64,000 nucleotides of DNA from Paenibacillus antibioticophila (GCF_000455265.1 NZ_HG005143.1:98266-162265), one strand, 5' to 3'; positions 8,097 to 17,547 are shown, counted from the stretch's first letter. Notes: a model not told the origin generated them from the letters alone. Numbers and translations: made by a program.

Positions 8097-9603
8097 GTCG
8101 TTCTCCCCCCTCCGCAATCATCTGCATAATCCGGCCTTCATTCATTTCCATGCCGGATACCTCGCCGATTTGAACACGGTCTCGCAGAACGATCACCCGA
8201 TCACAGCAATTCACCAATTCCTCCAGCTCGGCCGAAATAATCAGAATCGAGATGCCGGTGGCGGCCAGTTCGAAGATCAGTTTGCGGATCTCCGCTTTAG
8301 AACCCACATCGATGCCGCGCGTCGGCTCATCGAGGATCAGCAGCTTGGGCCCGGTGGCCAGCCAACGGGCCAATATGACCTTCTGCTGATTCCCGCCGCT
8401 CAAATTATCAATGCGCTGTTCTGTACTTGGCGTCTTTATCTTCAGCAAGTCAATGTATTTCTCGGCGATTTCCTTCTGCTTGCTGACCGGAATATAAGGA
8501 AACAAGCCCTGCTTGGCTTGCAAGGCCAGCGTAATATTCTCGCGGATCGTGAGCTCGCCCACAATCCCCTCCGCTTTGCGGTCCTCGGGACAGAAGCCCA
8601 TCCCGCTGCGAATGGCCTTTTGTGGATAGATCGCTGCCAGCCTTTCTCCGTAAAGCTCCATAACACCCGAGTCGCTCTTGTCGATTCCGAACAGCAGGCG
8701 CGCTACTTCCGTCCGCCCGGAACCAAGCAATCCGGCAAGGCCCACCACTTCCCCTTCGTGGATCTTCAGGTCAAAGGTCTCAATGGAGCCTTTTTTGCCA
8801 AGCCCCTTCGCTTCCAGAAAAATTCCGGTCTGCTCGCCCCGCCCGCTCTTCTCCAATGCCATCTCTCCCGGATTCCATTCCCGCCCGATCATGTGGGAGA
8901 CGAGCTGTGTCCTTGGAAGCTGCTTCGTCTCATACTCCCCGACCAATAATCCATTACGCAGAACCGTAATTCGGTCCGATATCTCGTAGACCTGATCGAG
9001 GAAATGGGTGACGAACAAAATCCCCATGCCTTCATCCTTCAGCTTGCGCATGACGCTGAACAGCTGCTTAACCTCATTCATATCCAGGCTTGATGTCGGC
9101 TCGTCCAGAATCAGAATTCCGCTGGAAATATCAACGGCTCTGGCGATGGCGACCATCTGCTGGACCGCTACCGAGTACAGGGACAGCTGCTGCTTGACGT
9201 CAATATGCAGATCCAGTCTGGCCAGCAGCTCTTCGCTGAGACGGTGCATTGCGTTCCAGTCGATCATGCCCCGCTTGCGCGGCTGTCTGCCGATATATAT
9301 ATTTTCCGCAACAGAAAGGTTGGGACAGAGATTGACCTCCTGATAGACCGTGCTGATGCCCAGTTGCTGCGCCTCTAGCGGTGATCTGGGATGAATCTCT
9401 CTTCCGCGAAGCTTTATTGTTCCGGCATCCTCCTTATGCACACCGGTTAGCACCTTGATCAGCGTTGATTTCCCTGCACCATTCTCTCCCATCAACGCAT
9501 GAATTTCCCCCTTCCGAAGACAGAAATCGACATTCGAAAGGGCTGCGACACCGGGAAACTCCTTCCCTATTCCCTCCATCCGCAGCAAAATATCATAATT
9601 CAT
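8074..9603 (-). CDS. Sugar ABC transporter ATP-binding protein with two nucleotide-binding domains (YtfR-like)
   Basis: The 509-residue protein has two fused ABC domains, the RbsA/YtfR/AraG arrangement. The first has a canonical Walker A (GENGAGKST) and Walker B (ILILDEPTSS) but a degenerate signature (LSLYSVAVQQM). The second has a variant P-loop (GLLGSGRTE), the signature LSGGNQQKV and Walker B (LLILDEPTRG). One intact site of each kind is usual for the family. It is the first gene of the importer operon, followed by two overlapping permeases and a binding protein. The upstream gap (9604-9805) separates it from the epimerase-like gene and its terminator, so it should have its own promoter, which I could not identify with confidence. 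Confidence 0.93.
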   Translation of the reverse strand: MNYDILLRMEGIGKEFPGVAALSNVDFCLRKGEIHALMGENGAGKSTLIKVLTGVHKEDAGTIKLRGREIHPRSPLEAQQLGISTVYQEVNLCPNLSVAENIYIGRQPRKRGMIDWNAMHRLSEELLARLDLHIDVKQQLSLYSVAVQQMVAIARAVDISSGILILDEPTSSLDMNEVKQLFSVMRKLKDEGMGILFVTHFLDQVYEISDRITVLRNGLLVGEYETKQLPRTQLVSHMIGREWNPGEMALEKSGRGEQTGIFLEAKGLGKKGSIETFDLKIHEGEVVGLAGLLGSGRTEVARLLFGIDKSDSGVMELYGERLAAIYPQKAIRSGMGFCPEDRKAEGIVGELTIRENITLALQAKQGLFPYIPVSKQKEIAEKYIDLLKIKTPSTEQRIDNLSGGNQQKVILARWLATGPKLLILDEPTRGIDVGSKAEIRKLIFELAATGISILIISAELEELVNCCDRVIVLRDRVQIGEVSGMEMNEGRIMQMIAEGGERHEAAGMA

Positions 9604-9721
9604 TCGCTCACCCTCTTTCTTTGTTCAATCTCATTTTAGAAAGTAGAAGGCGGCGCTGTATTTAGAATAATGAGTCTTTTTTTAAGCAATTCGGACTTTT
9701 GAAGCAAGAAAGCAACCATTC

Positions 9722-9762
9722 ATAAGAAAAGCACATCCGGCTTTGGACCTCCCAGATGTGCT
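9722..9762 (-). terminator. Rho-independent terminator of the epimerase-like gene
   Basis: Eight-base arms AGCACATC / GATGTGCT (9730-9737 and 9755-9762) are followed on the minus strand by TTTTCTTATG. It lies about 45 bases after the stop of the gene at 9806-10807 and isolates it from the ABC operon. Confidence 0.8.
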
Positions 9763-9805
9763 CGCTTGATCCTCATTCAATTTTAGTTCAACAGTTTTCT
9801 ACGAT

Positions 9806-10807
9806 TTAACTACGGACATAGAGTCGGCTGCTCTCCTCCCAGATCTCGCCGGGCTCAAGCCCGAACAAGCCGATCTCATCTGCTGCCAGGCCCGTGTTCG
9901 GAGCATTCACCAGATTGATCTGCGGCTCCGGACAGAAGAAGCCTTCACGGGCCCCGTTGTTCCAGATCATCCATTGCTTGTACGAGGTGCCCGCATCATA
10001 GACCAGTGTCAGCCCGCGGCTCTGGTCGGTGAGCTCCATCCGGCTTCTTCCGTTCTGTGCCGCAGCCGTATAATGATTATCCATGCTTTCGAAGAATGGA
10101 TAGACGCCTTCGCCCTTCATCAGCTGTTCCTGCTCCGTAAGCGGCTGGAATTTGCCCGTTGGCAGCATCCGTTCATTCAGCTCCCAACGGTCCCCGATCG
10201 TCAGCTTCAGACGATAATCCTTAGCCGCGCTTCCCTCCGCGAACGGCGCATTGACCGAGGTATGGAAAGCGAGCAGGCAAGGCATCGCTTCCTCTCCGGT
10301 ATTCAGCACCAGGACTTGCTGTGAAAGCCCCTGCTCTCCCAGGCTGTAACGAAGCCGGATCTTGTATTTGTAAGGAAAGTATTGATAGGATTCATGCCGT
10401 TCATCCACGGACATGGTCACCGACACGTAGCTTTCCGTTCCTGTAGTTCCGTAATCCTCTACCTGCCAAGGAATGTTATACAGAAAGCCGTGCAGATGGT
10501 TGCCGGTTGCACTCTCATTTACCGGAAACTGATGAACCTTCCCGTTCCATGGGAATTTGCCGTCCTCATAGCGATTGGGAGGGAACAGTACCGGAATGCC
10601 ATGAACCATCGGTCTGGCCTTGAACGATTCCATCTCCTCGGCAGTCGGTTCATGCAGCAATTTAAGTCCCCGCTCGATATCACGGAATGCGATCAGATTC
10701 CCGCCAATTTCGGGCAGCAGGGCGGCCTCATAGTTTCCCGCCTTCAGCCAAATGGCTGTCTCACCTTGATACTGACCTTCGTAAGCCTTCAATTCCAATG
10801 CACACAT
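9806..10807 (-). CDS. Aldose 1-epimerase-like protein
   Basis: This roughly 333-residue protein belongs to the galactose-mutarotase-like beta-sandwich superfamily. Visible family features are PEIGGNLIAFRD near the start, VLFPPNRYEDG, the conserved His in NHLHGFLYN and a C-terminal Glu in FFCPEPQINLVNAPN. These would serve as general acid and base for interconverting alpha and beta anomers of aldoses released by glycosidases. The sequence is divergent from classical GalM, so the exact sugar is open and a non-catalytic sugar-binding role is possible. I prefer the ATG at 10807 (GGAG 8 bases upstream) over the GTG at 10813. It lies after the metallo-hydrolase gene on the same strand, with a private terminator. 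Confidence 0.82.
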   Translation of the reverse strand: MCALELKAYEGQYQGETAIWLKAGNYEAALLPEIGGNLIAFRDIERGLKLLHEPTAEEMESFKARPMVHGIPVLFPPNRYEDGKFPWNGKVHQFPVNESATGNHLHGFLYNIPWQVEDYGTTGTESYVSVTMSVDERHESYQYFPYKYKIRLRYSLGEQGLSQQVLVLNTGEEAMPCLLAFHTSVNAPFAEGSAAKDYRLKLTIGDRWELNERMLPTGKFQPLTEQEQLMKGEGVYPFFESMDNHYTAAAQNGRSRMELTDQSRGLTLVYDAGTSYKQWMIWNNGAREGFFCPEPQINLVNAPNTGLAADEIGLFGLEPGEIWEESSRLYVRS

Positions 10808-10888
10808 ATGCACCTCTCCTTTATCTTCTTCGATTCTATATTAAGTTGAACTAAGATTGTACACTGAGGGGCAACGTGTAAAGTGTTC

Positions 10889-11740
10889 TTACACGAATGC
10901 ACGGGCAGACACGTAAACAAAACGTTCGCCGCGCGCCATCACATGACATTTCTGCTCGGGATAGTGCTCGTACAAATAATCAACAAAATAACCCGGCTTC
11001 TCGCTGTTTCCGGCAAACACATCATAATGCAGCGGAATCACGGTCTCCGCGCCGATTCGAACCGCTAATTCTGCGGCCTCACGGTAGTTCATATTGCCGA
11101 TGATTCCTTTTTCTCTGCGGAAATAATCGCGCCCGTTAATGGGCAGCATCGCCACGTCGGGAGCAATCTCGGCAAGCCGATCCGCCAGTCCGGGATAGAT
11201 CACGGTGTCGCCGGCATGATACAGTGTTACTCCATTCAGCTCCAGCACATAACCAACGCTGCGTTCATATCCATTCTCATCCTGCTCAAGCTCTTCGTGT
11301 GCTGCTGGAATGACAGTCAGGCGCAGCTTGGAGAACAGCTCCCTTGCTTCCCTTGCATTCGCCGTCAAAATCCCGGCGCCTTCTACACCCATCCGAAGCA
11401 ATTCTTGCCGGCAGCACGCAGGCGCTATAATCGGAGCCTCCTTATTCTGGGCATGGAATACCGTCAACGTCCCCTCATCCATATGATCATCATGCTCATG
11501 GGTGATCAGGCACAGGTCAGCCCCGGTGATGTCCTCGGGAATGATCGGAGCCGGGTAGGAGCGGACAGGACCGTTACGGTCCAAGAAGTCGGAAACATAA
11601 GGATCGATGTATACCGTAATCCCATCTCCCTTAATGATCACACTCTCCTGACCCAGGAACCAGATCGCCAAGGTGCCGTACGGAACCTCGGTGCTGCGCA
11701 CCTCATGGATTAATGCTGTTCCTTTTCTTGCAGATTTCAT
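10889..11740 (-). CDS. Metallo-beta-lactamase-fold hydrolase (UlaG-like)
   Basis: The roughly 283-residue protein has the metal-binding HxHxDH signature in ITHEHDDHMDEG, a further His/Asp in LYHAGDTVIYP and a C-terminal His in VIPLHYDVF. This is the layout of the UlaG/YtnP-like branch of metallo-beta-lactamase-fold hydrolases, which act on lactones and similar bonds. In this locus a sugar-lactone substrate is possible, but nothing in the sequence fixes it. The second ATG (11740) is six bases after GGGAGG and is the likely start; the first ATG abuts the site. It is transcribed after a GH43 lipoprotein gene and before the epimerase-like gene. Confidence 0.85.
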   Translation of the reverse strand: MKSARKGTALIHEVRSTEVPYGTLAIWFLGQESVIIKGDGITVYIDPYVSDFLDRNGPVRSYPAPIIPEDITGADLCLITHEHDDHMDEGTLTVFHAQNKEAPIIAPACCRQELLRMGVEGAGILTANAREARELFSKLRLTVIPAAHEELEQDENGYERSVGYVLELNGVTLYHAGDTVIYPGLADRLAEIAPDVAMLPINGRDYFRREKGIIGNMNYREAAELAVRIGAETVIPLHYDVFAGNSEKPGYFVDYLYEHYPEQKCHVMARGERFVYVSARAFV

Positions 11741-11783
11741 CTTCATCCTCCCTTCATGCCTATTGTAACAGTTACTGCTGTTA

Positions 11784-11810
11784 GTGAAGAAGGCCCTTTC
11801 GGGCCTTCAC
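11784..11810 (-). terminator. Hairpin after the GH43 lipoprotein gene
   Basis: AGGCCC / GGGCCT arms around a TTTC loop, extended imperfectly outward by GTGAA / TTCAC. The following minus-strand sequence is not T-rich, so termination may be partial. Confidence 0.5.
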
Positions 11811-11813
11811 TTC

Positions 11814-13235
11814 CTACTTGGTTGTCCCAGAGAAGAACAACGGTCTCAAATCGAAGAAATCAAGCTCTGCTTCTCCAGTTCCTTTTGCAAATCGAATCAG
11901 GTTGTCGCCGGCCTGCAATGGTACCTTTGCTGTAGATAGCCCCCAATTTTCCCACCCTTTGTGAACGACATACAGCTCAGTTGCCCTGCCTTCATTCACG
12001 CTCAGCAAGAAGTGAGAGGTCTTTCCATCCATTGCGCCATTAGCTGTTCTGGCTAGTAGCGCATATTCACCCTCTTGATCAACCTTCACACTGAACTCCA
12101 CATAGCTGTCTTCCTCGCTGAAATGACCTGCTTTCTCTCCCCCGGAGCCAGTGCTGCTCTCCAAGGCAGCTGCTCCGCCGCCGAAGGTCCCCTTCTCGGC
12201 TTCAAAGCGGACTCTTGCAGGTTCGCCTGCCGGCAGGGAGATCGGTTGATTCGGGTTAACAGGCTCGCCCAAATGAGGGGTGTTATCCTCATTCCAGGTG
12301 AAGGTCTGCGCCCGAACCTCGCGGTTCCACCCGGCACCGTCATATTTAGCGGCATGGTAGACGATCCAGTCCTCCGACCCGTCAGGAGAGGTTGTAAAGG
12401 AGTGATGCCCCGGTCCATGGATGCCGTTAGCCGACTTGAAGATCGGCTCATCCCGCTTCGTCCAGGAGGCCGGATCAAGCAGGTTGTTGCCCGCCTCTGC
12501 GGTTATTAACCCCAGGCAGTAGTCATTCGTCCAGCTTCCGCTTGCCGAATACACAAGATTAATGACTCCGTTGCGAATAATCACCTGCGGTCCCTCGTTG
12601 ACATTCGGGGAATGATTCGTCTCCCAGCTCAGGGCCGGTCTGGCAATCTCCACCCGCTCCGAATCGATCGTCCACGGATCGCTCATATGCGCAATGTATA
12701 GAATTTGCCGGATATTAATGTCTTCCTCCCAACCGGACCATATAAAATAAAGCTCATCCTCCACCTGAAGCACGGTGCCGTCAATTGCCCAGCGGTTCGT
12801 CTCGTCTGTAATCTGACCCTTTTGCTTCCAGAAGCCCTGGGTCGGGTCCTCCGAGGTGTTCTCCATAACATACATCCGATGGTTCACGTTGTCCCCGTCG
12901 TCCATAGCGTAATAAATGTACCAAGCCCCATGGATATAATGCAGCTCAGGCGCCCAGATGCCGTGTCCGCCCGTTGGAATTACCTTTTTAGCACCGGTAT
13001 CGAGCGTAGTCAAGTCCGGGGATTTCCAGACTGTGACGTTATCTCCTGTTGTCTTGGTGAAGTAATAAAATCCGTCCGTATGTTTATATACCCAAGGGTC
13101 AGCCCCATCCTGCATGATCATATTGAAAAATAGATTCGTGTTCTCCATCTTCTCCACCTTCCCGCAGCCGATCGGGACCAATAAAAACAGGCAGATCGCC
13201 GGCAGCAGTGCTTTTCTGATGATAAGCCTTCTCAT
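11814..13235 (-). CDS. GH43 glycoside hydrolase lipoprotein with C-terminal CBM6-like domain
   Basis: The 473-residue protein has a lipobox ending VPIGC at about residue 24, so it should be tethered outside the membrane. A GH43 five-bladed propeller follows (about 35-330), with the three expected acids: Asp in QDGADPW, Asp in AIDGTVLQ and Glu in VNEGPQV. Residues about 345-470 form a CBM6-like jelly roll (RFEAEKGTFGGG, DSYVEFSVKVDQEGEYALL, AELDFFDL). GH43 enzymes of this type remove arabinofuranosyl or xylosyl units. An arabinan- or arabinoxylan-type substrate is therefore likely but not proven. AAAGGAG lies 11 bases before the ATG. It is preceded by a GH2 remnant on the same strand. Confidence 0.9.
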   Translation of the reverse strand: MRRLIIRKALLPAICLFLLVPIGCGKVEKMENTNLFFNMIMQDGADPWVYKHTDGFYYFTKTTGDNVTVWKSPDLTTLDTGAKKVIPTGGHGIWAPELHYIHGAWYIYYAMDDGDNVNHRMYVMENTSEDPTQGFWKQKGQITDETNRWAIDGTVLQVEDELYFIWSGWEEDINIRQILYIAHMSDPWTIDSERVEIARPALSWETNHSPNVNEGPQVIIRNGVINLVYSASGSWTNDYCLGLITAEAGNNLLDPASWTKRDEPIFKSANGIHGPGHHSFTTSPDGSEDWIVYHAAKYDGAGWNREVRAQTFTWNEDNTPHLGEPVNPNQPISLPAGEPARVRFEAEKGTFGGGAAALESSTGSGGEKAGHFSEEDSYVEFSVKVDQEGEYALLARTANGAMDGKTSHFLLSVNEGRATELYVVHKGWENWGLSTAKVPLQAGDNLIRFAKGTGEAELDFFDLRPLFFSGTTK

Positions 13236-13258
13236 GCCCTGCCTCGCTCCTTTCCGGT

Positions 13259-13504
13259 TTAATCCTCAATCGCTGCTTTTCGTAAGTTAATTTGGCGAAT
13301 AACTGCCGGGTCAAACTTCGCCTTGCGAGCATAGGTATACAGGCCGTTCACTTCCTGCTCGACATCATACAGCTGGGTGTAGCAGAAGCCGAACATCTTC
13401 GGATGGTCAAGTAAGGTATCGGTTAAGCCGCGATAGCGCTCGATGAACTCCTCTTCGACGGGACGAGGCAGTGTCGGGGAGAAATTCGAATTCGATAACT
13501 TCAT
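13259..13504 (-). pseudogene. Remnant of a GH2 glycosidase (C-terminal fragment)
   Basis: An 81-residue frame whose residues about 17-75 match the extreme C-terminus of the GH2 enzyme at 18676-20436: VEEEFIERYRGL against SEEAFISRFRGL, FGFCYTQLYDVEQEVNGL against IAGYCYTQITDVQQEINGL, and VIRQINL against VIREINL. The catalytic domain is absent. The fragment keeps a good ribosome site (AAAGGAG, 8 bases) and an ATG. One reading is an internal deletion joining a short original N-terminus, whose ...LPRP resembles GH2 starts, to the C-terminus. It may still be translated, but it cannot be an active glycosidase. Confidence 0.75.
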
Positions 13505-13569
13505 ATGCCTGCTCCTTTATTAATCTATATAAATATATTATTGCCGGGAAGCTCTATAGCCGATAGTGT

Positions 13570-13602
13570 AAAAACAGCCCCCGCCAATACTTAGGAGGGG
13601 GC
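13570..13602 (-). terminator. Terminator of the LplABC-type importer operon
   Basis: Arms GCCCCC / GGGGGC (13577-13582 and 13597-13602) are followed on the minus strand by TGTTTTTACA. It lies about 40 bases after the last permease stop and separates the importer from the GH2 remnant and the GH43 lipoprotein gene. Confidence 0.8.
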
Positions 13603-13644
13603 ATATAAATAAGGGGCAATTATAGATAGTATAAGGAAGCAAGA

Positions 13645-14583
13645 TTAGCCTTTGATGGATCCGACATATACGCCCTTGACAAAATACTTCTGCAGGAACG
13701 GATATACCATCAGAATCGGCAAGGTAGATACGACAATGGCACAATATTTCACCAGCTCACGGAAGGCCGTAGAGCTCTCCGCACTATCGATCACAACACC
13801 CCCGGCACTGCCGATCGTTGTTGCTGTTGCATCGTTGGCAACGAGAATTTCCTTCATGAGCAATTGCAGCGGGAACAGGCTGCGGTCCTTCAACAGCACC
13901 ATCGCATTAAACCAGGAGTTCCAGTTCCCTACGAGATAGTACAAGAAGATAACGGCCAGCGTTGCCTTTGAGAGCGGCAAGATCACTCGGATCAGAATGT
14001 TCGCCTGACTGGCTCCGTCAATGGTTGCCGCTTCTTCCAGCTCCAGCGGCAGAGCCTGGAAGCTTGTTCTCATAATGATGATATTCCACGTACTTAACGC
14101 TGTTGGCAAAATCATGGACCACAGGTTATTGTAAAGGCCGATGTCCTTCATCATGAGGAACCACGGGATCAAGCCGCCGCCGAAAAACATTGTGATGGTA
14201 ATCAAGATCATAATGAAGTTCTTGAAATACAGATCACGGCGGGAAAGCACGTATGCGCCCATGATCGTCATCACCATGTTGACGAGCGTTCCCAGGCCCA
14301 CATACACGATTGTATTTCTATAGCCGATAAGCAAGCTGCTATCCTTAAAGACCAGCTTATATCCATCTAGCGTGAAGCCTAACGGCTTGATCAGCGCACC
14401 TTTGTGAGCCACTAACTGCACCGGATCACTTACGGAAGCGAACAAAATATGCAACAACGGATATAAGCAAGCGATCGTCAAGGCAATCAGCAAGATGATA
14501 TTCGTGACATCGAACACGCGGTCTCCGAAGGTGGCCGGCTTCAGTTTGCTTTTCTTGAATCGAACCTGTTGTAATTGCGACAT
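13645..14583 (-). CDS. Carbohydrate ABC transporter permease (LplC/CUT1 type)
   Basis: This permease of about 312 residues has six predicted membrane segments and the EAA-loop signature LEEAATIDGASQANIL...LPLSKATLAV that docks to the ATPase. The C-terminus (PFLQKYFVKGVYVGSIKG) is typical of the LplC group in Paenibacillus. The ATG at 14583 has AAGGAG 7 bases upstream; a TTG at 14604 is the only longer option. It follows the partner permease by about 14 bases. No ATPase is encoded in the locus, so a shared MsmX-type ATPase elsewhere is expected. Confidence 0.92.
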   Translation of the reverse strand: MSQLQQVRFKKSKLKPATFGDRVFDVTNIILLIALTIACLYPLLHILFASVSDPVQLVAHKGALIKPLGFTLDGYKLVFKDSSLLIGYRNTIVYVGLGTLVNMVMTIMGAYVLSRRDLYFKNFIMILITITMFFGGGLIPWFLMMKDIGLYNNLWSMILPTALSTWNIIIMRTSFQALPLELEEAATIDGASQANILIRVILPLSKATLAVIFLYYLVGNWNSWFNAMVLLKDRSLFPLQLLMKEILVANDATATTIGSAGGVVIDSAESSTAFRELVKYCAIVVSTLPILMVYPFLQKYFVKGVYVGSIKG

Positions 14584-14597
14584 AGCCATACTCCTTT

Positions 14598-15569
14598 CTA
14601 CCAAAGACTAACTTCTGAGGTGCGCTTCGCAACCTTGTTGGTAATCCACAGAAGTCCGAAGTTGATAACCGCACTGAATAATCCTACAGCCGTCGAGAAG
14701 CTCAAGCTTGCTTCCCTCAGACCACGACGATACACGTAAGATGCAATAACATCGGCTGTATCGTAAGTCAGAGGGTTATAGAGGAGAATGATCTTCTCAT
14801 GTCCAGAGGCCATGAGTCCTCCGATCGCGAAGATAAAGAGAATGACAATAGTCGGAGCAATCTGCGGCAGGGTAATATACCACATTTTCTTAATCCGCCC
14901 TACACCATCAATGTCAGCAGCCTCGTAAAGTGCAGGATCGATGGTGCTCATCGCAGCGAGATAGATAATACTATTCCAGCCTATACTTTGCCAGATTCCC
15001 GAGAAGGTATAGATGGGTCTAAAGAAAGAGGAATACCCGAGCAATGAGGTATACTCTTTACCTGTGATCAATTGAAGAATTTGCGTGATAACCCCTTCAT
15101 CGGCAGTGAAAATATGAATAATACCGGCTACAACGACAAGGGAGATAAAGTGAGGCATGTACGTAATAGTCTGAACCGTCTTTTTAAACTTGCCGTCACG
15201 TATTTCATTCAGCATGAGTGCCAGAATAATTGGTGCAGTAAATCCGAAGACAATGCCCCATACGTTCAAGAGCAAGGTATTCTTAACGACCCGCCAGAAA
15301 TAAGGTCCGGTAAAGAAATCGACAAAATGCTTCAATCCCACCCAATCACTCTCGGCAAAGCCGAGTAATGGCTTGAAATCCTTAAAGGCGATCATAACGC
15401 CCCACATTGGTCCATAGCAGAAAATGAGGTACCAGGCTACAACCGGTAAAACCAACAGATAGGCAAACCAGTTCTTCTTGAAGTCCTTTTGAAGGGTATA
15501 CTTAAGGTTTTTGGACTTTCGAGCAGGGACGATTTTGTCAATGTTATTGTTGCTTGGTGTAATCTCCAT
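14598..15569 (-). CDS. Carbohydrate ABC transporter permease (LplB/CUT1 type)
   Basis: This 323-residue permease shows the LplB hallmarks: an N-terminal cytoplasmic tail, YLLVLPVVAWYLIFCYGPMW, six membrane segments, and the EAA loop ALYEAADIDGVGRIKKMWYI. It pairs with the next permease to form the channel. It lies about 120 bases after the binding-protein gene, with a perfect 11-base-pair hairpin between them at 15612-15654. Confidence 0.92.
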   Translation of the reverse strand: MEITPSNNNIDKIVPARKSKNLKYTLQKDFKKNWFAYLLVLPVVAWYLIFCYGPMWGVMIAFKDFKPLLGFAESDWVGLKHFVDFFTGPYFWRVVKNTLLLNVWGIVFGFTAPIILALMLNEIRDGKFKKTVQTITYMPHFISLVVVAGIIHIFTADEGVITQILQLITGKEYTSLLGYSSFFRPIYTFSGIWQSIGWNSIIYLAAMSTIDPALYEAADIDGVGRIKKMWYITLPQIAPTIVILFIFAIGGLMASGHEKIILLYNPLTYDTADVIASYVYRRGLREASLSFSTAVGLFSAVINFGLLWITNKVAKRTSEVSLW

Positions 15570-15611
15570 TACCCTATCACCTACTTTTCTTATCCCGATC
15601 AGAATACAAGG

Positions 15612-15654
15612 ATGACGAGGGGACGATTAGCTGCCGCTGAATCCCCCTCGTCAT
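15612..15654 (-). promoter_or_regulatory. Intercistronic hairpin between binding protein and permease genes
   Basis: Perfect 11-base arms ATGACGAGGGG / CCCCTCGTCAT with a 21-base loop and no T-run after it. This position and lack of a T tail suggest an mRNA-stabilising or partial-termination element that raises binding-protein output over permease output. A comparable hairpin is at 54697-54725 in the second LplABC-type cassette. Confidence 0.6.
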
Positions 15655-15687
15655 TGTCCTATGCATAAATCTCAGGCTGAATTGGTA

Positions 15688-17439
15688 TTATCTGTTGTTG
15701 TAACGATCCAGTGCTGCCTGGTGGAGGCTAAGGAACTCATCCAGCCCCATCTTCTTCGCTTCAGTCAAGAACTTGTCATAGCTCTCAACCGGCAATTCTC
15801 CCTTGATAATCTTCGCGAAGTATTCGCCGCGCAGCGTAGACAACTGGTTACCCAGTTCTGCTTCGCGTGAGGCTTCTTCTTGTGTAAATGTAATCGGAGG
15901 AATAGCCGGGCTGCTATCCATCTTTTCCGTCCAAAATTGACGAATGTCACCGGAATAGCTTCCTCTTGCCACGATGTTCGGGTTAGAGTTGTGCTCGTCG
16001 CGAATATTTGGCCAGCTATGTCTACGATATTTATTAAGCGCAACCGAGATCGGCTGACCGTCAGGGTCGTTATACATATAACCGTCTTCAGGGAAATAAG
16101 GCTTGCCATTTCCGTCAATCAGATGCACTGTACCGTATTCGCCGTAGTTATAAACTTCCCATCCCTTTTTCGAGAAGGCAAAGTCAAGCCATGCCATTGC
16201 AGCTTCAACATCTTTGGCCTGTGTAGTAATCGCCGCTGATGTTCCTACTCTCATAAAGTTTTTATACGTCGTTGCCGATTGATCTCCAGGATTCAGAATC
16301 GGGTTCAAGGCACCAACGAAATCAATATTGTTCTGCGTCTTCCAATAGCTCCACATCGTGTCCGGGGAATCCATCATAACCGCAGTATCGCTTGAAACGG
16401 CACTTGCCATTCTTTGGTTGAAATCGGCTGTCGCCCAGTCAGGATTTAACAGACCTTCTTTGTTCCACTTTTGCATCGTAGCCAGATATTCCTTTGCCTT
16501 CGGTTGTGCCGGGCCCCATTGTACCTTGCCATTCTCATCAAGGAAGGTCCAGTCCCATACGCCATAGGCGCCATTAAGAATACCGGTGAAAATCTGACCA
16601 TAGTTGGAGCCATAGTTCAATGGATGTTTATAGCCCACTTCCTGACATTTCTTGAGGAAGGCATACCATTCGTCGATCGTATTCGGAACTTCCATGCCTG
16701 TCTTGTCAAGCGCTTCCTGCTTGATCAGCAATCCGAACCACATCCACTCCGAATAAGGAGCGATACCGTGGAAGCCTAGCAGTCTCCCACTGTCCGTTAC
16801 AGTCGTTTTTCTCCGCATATCGTCAGAGTTTCTCCAAGCTGTGTAGTTCGGAGCATTCTTCTCCATCAGATCTGTCAAATCCAGGTAAGCGCCATCATTC
16901 ACGCCCGCTTCCAGACCACCCGGATAGCGGCCCGGATCGATGATGATATCAGGCAGATCGCCGGAGGAGATCATCAAAGTAAAGGAGTCAGCCTCTTGTC
17001 CAAGCGGCGGTGTAATGAAGTTTACCTTGATTCCGGTCATCTTCTCCACCATCTTCTGAACGCCATGTGCATTTTGATCCGGAATATCGCTGTTAGCTGG
17101 CAGCCATACATCCAGCGTTACATCCCCTTTATAGGGGTAATTGGAATAATCACTCGGAATAACTGTATCGAAAATGTCGCCCAGATAAGTGTCATTCAGC
17201 GTTGAGTTCACCTGCTCGATTTGCTCCGCGCTAGGGTTCGCATTGCCGCGGATATCGGCACTGATGTCTGTAAAGGTCGTCTCATTGCCTTTGTTCGTCT
17301 CTGTAACATTTGTAGAGTTGTTACTAGCATTGTCCTTCGAAGCATTGTTATCAGCGCTTCCGCCGCAAGCAGTAATCGTTGTCATCAACAACACCGAAAT
17401 TACTGTCAGGCTAACCATACGTTTCGTGAATTTCTTCAT
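15688..17439 (-). CDS. Extracellular solute-binding lipoprotein (LplA-like, CUT1 importer)
   Basis: This roughly 583-residue binding protein has a signal peptide and a lipobox TITAC at about residue 25, then an N/S/T-rich linker and a large family-1 solute-binding fold. The pattern GDVTLDVWLPANS, MISSGDLPDIII and FAFSKKGWEVYNYGEYGTVHLIDGNG is typical of LplA-like proteins of Paenibacillus that bind plant oligosaccharides. The start at 17439 is six bases after GGAGG; the ATG at 17445 abuts the site. It begins a transcription unit with its own strong promoter (17582-17610), an overlapping cre site and repressor-type operators. The neighbouring GH43 and GH2 genes suggest arabino- or galacto-oligosaccharides as ligand. 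Confidence 0.92.
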   Translation of the reverse strand: MKKFTKRMVSLTVISVLLMTTITACGGSADNNASKDNASNNSTNVTETNKGNETTFTDISADIRGNANPSAEQIEQVNSTLNDTYLGDIFDTVIPSDYSNYPYKGDVTLDVWLPANSDIPDQNAHGVQKMVEKMTGIKVNFITPPLGQEADSFTLMISSGDLPDIIIDPGRYPGGLEAGVNDGAYLDLTDLMEKNAPNYTAWRNSDDMRRKTTVTDSGRLLGFHGIAPYSEWMWFGLLIKQEALDKTGMEVPNTIDEWYAFLKKCQEVGYKHPLNYGSNYGQIFTGILNGAYGVWDWTFLDENGKVQWGPAQPKAKEYLATMQKWNKEGLLNPDWATADFNQRMASAVSSDTAVMMDSPDTMWSYWKTQNNIDFVGALNPILNPGDQSATTYKNFMRVGTSAAITTQAKDVEAAMAWLDFAFSKKGWEVYNYGEYGTVHLIDGNGKPYFPEDGYMYNDPDGQPISVALNKYRRHSWPNIRDEHNSNPNIVARGSYSGDIRQFWTEKMDSSPAIPPITFTQEEASREAELGNQLSTLRGEYFAKIIKGELPVESYDKFLTEAKKMGLDEFLSLHQAALDRYNNR

Positions 17440-17547
17440 CTTCATCCTCCTTTTTTCTTCTCACAAGATCCAACAGCTAGTTGATACTGCCCTGCAAGAG
17501 CCATGTCCCCTTTTCCGTTTGTAATTATTAGATACAAACTAATTATG

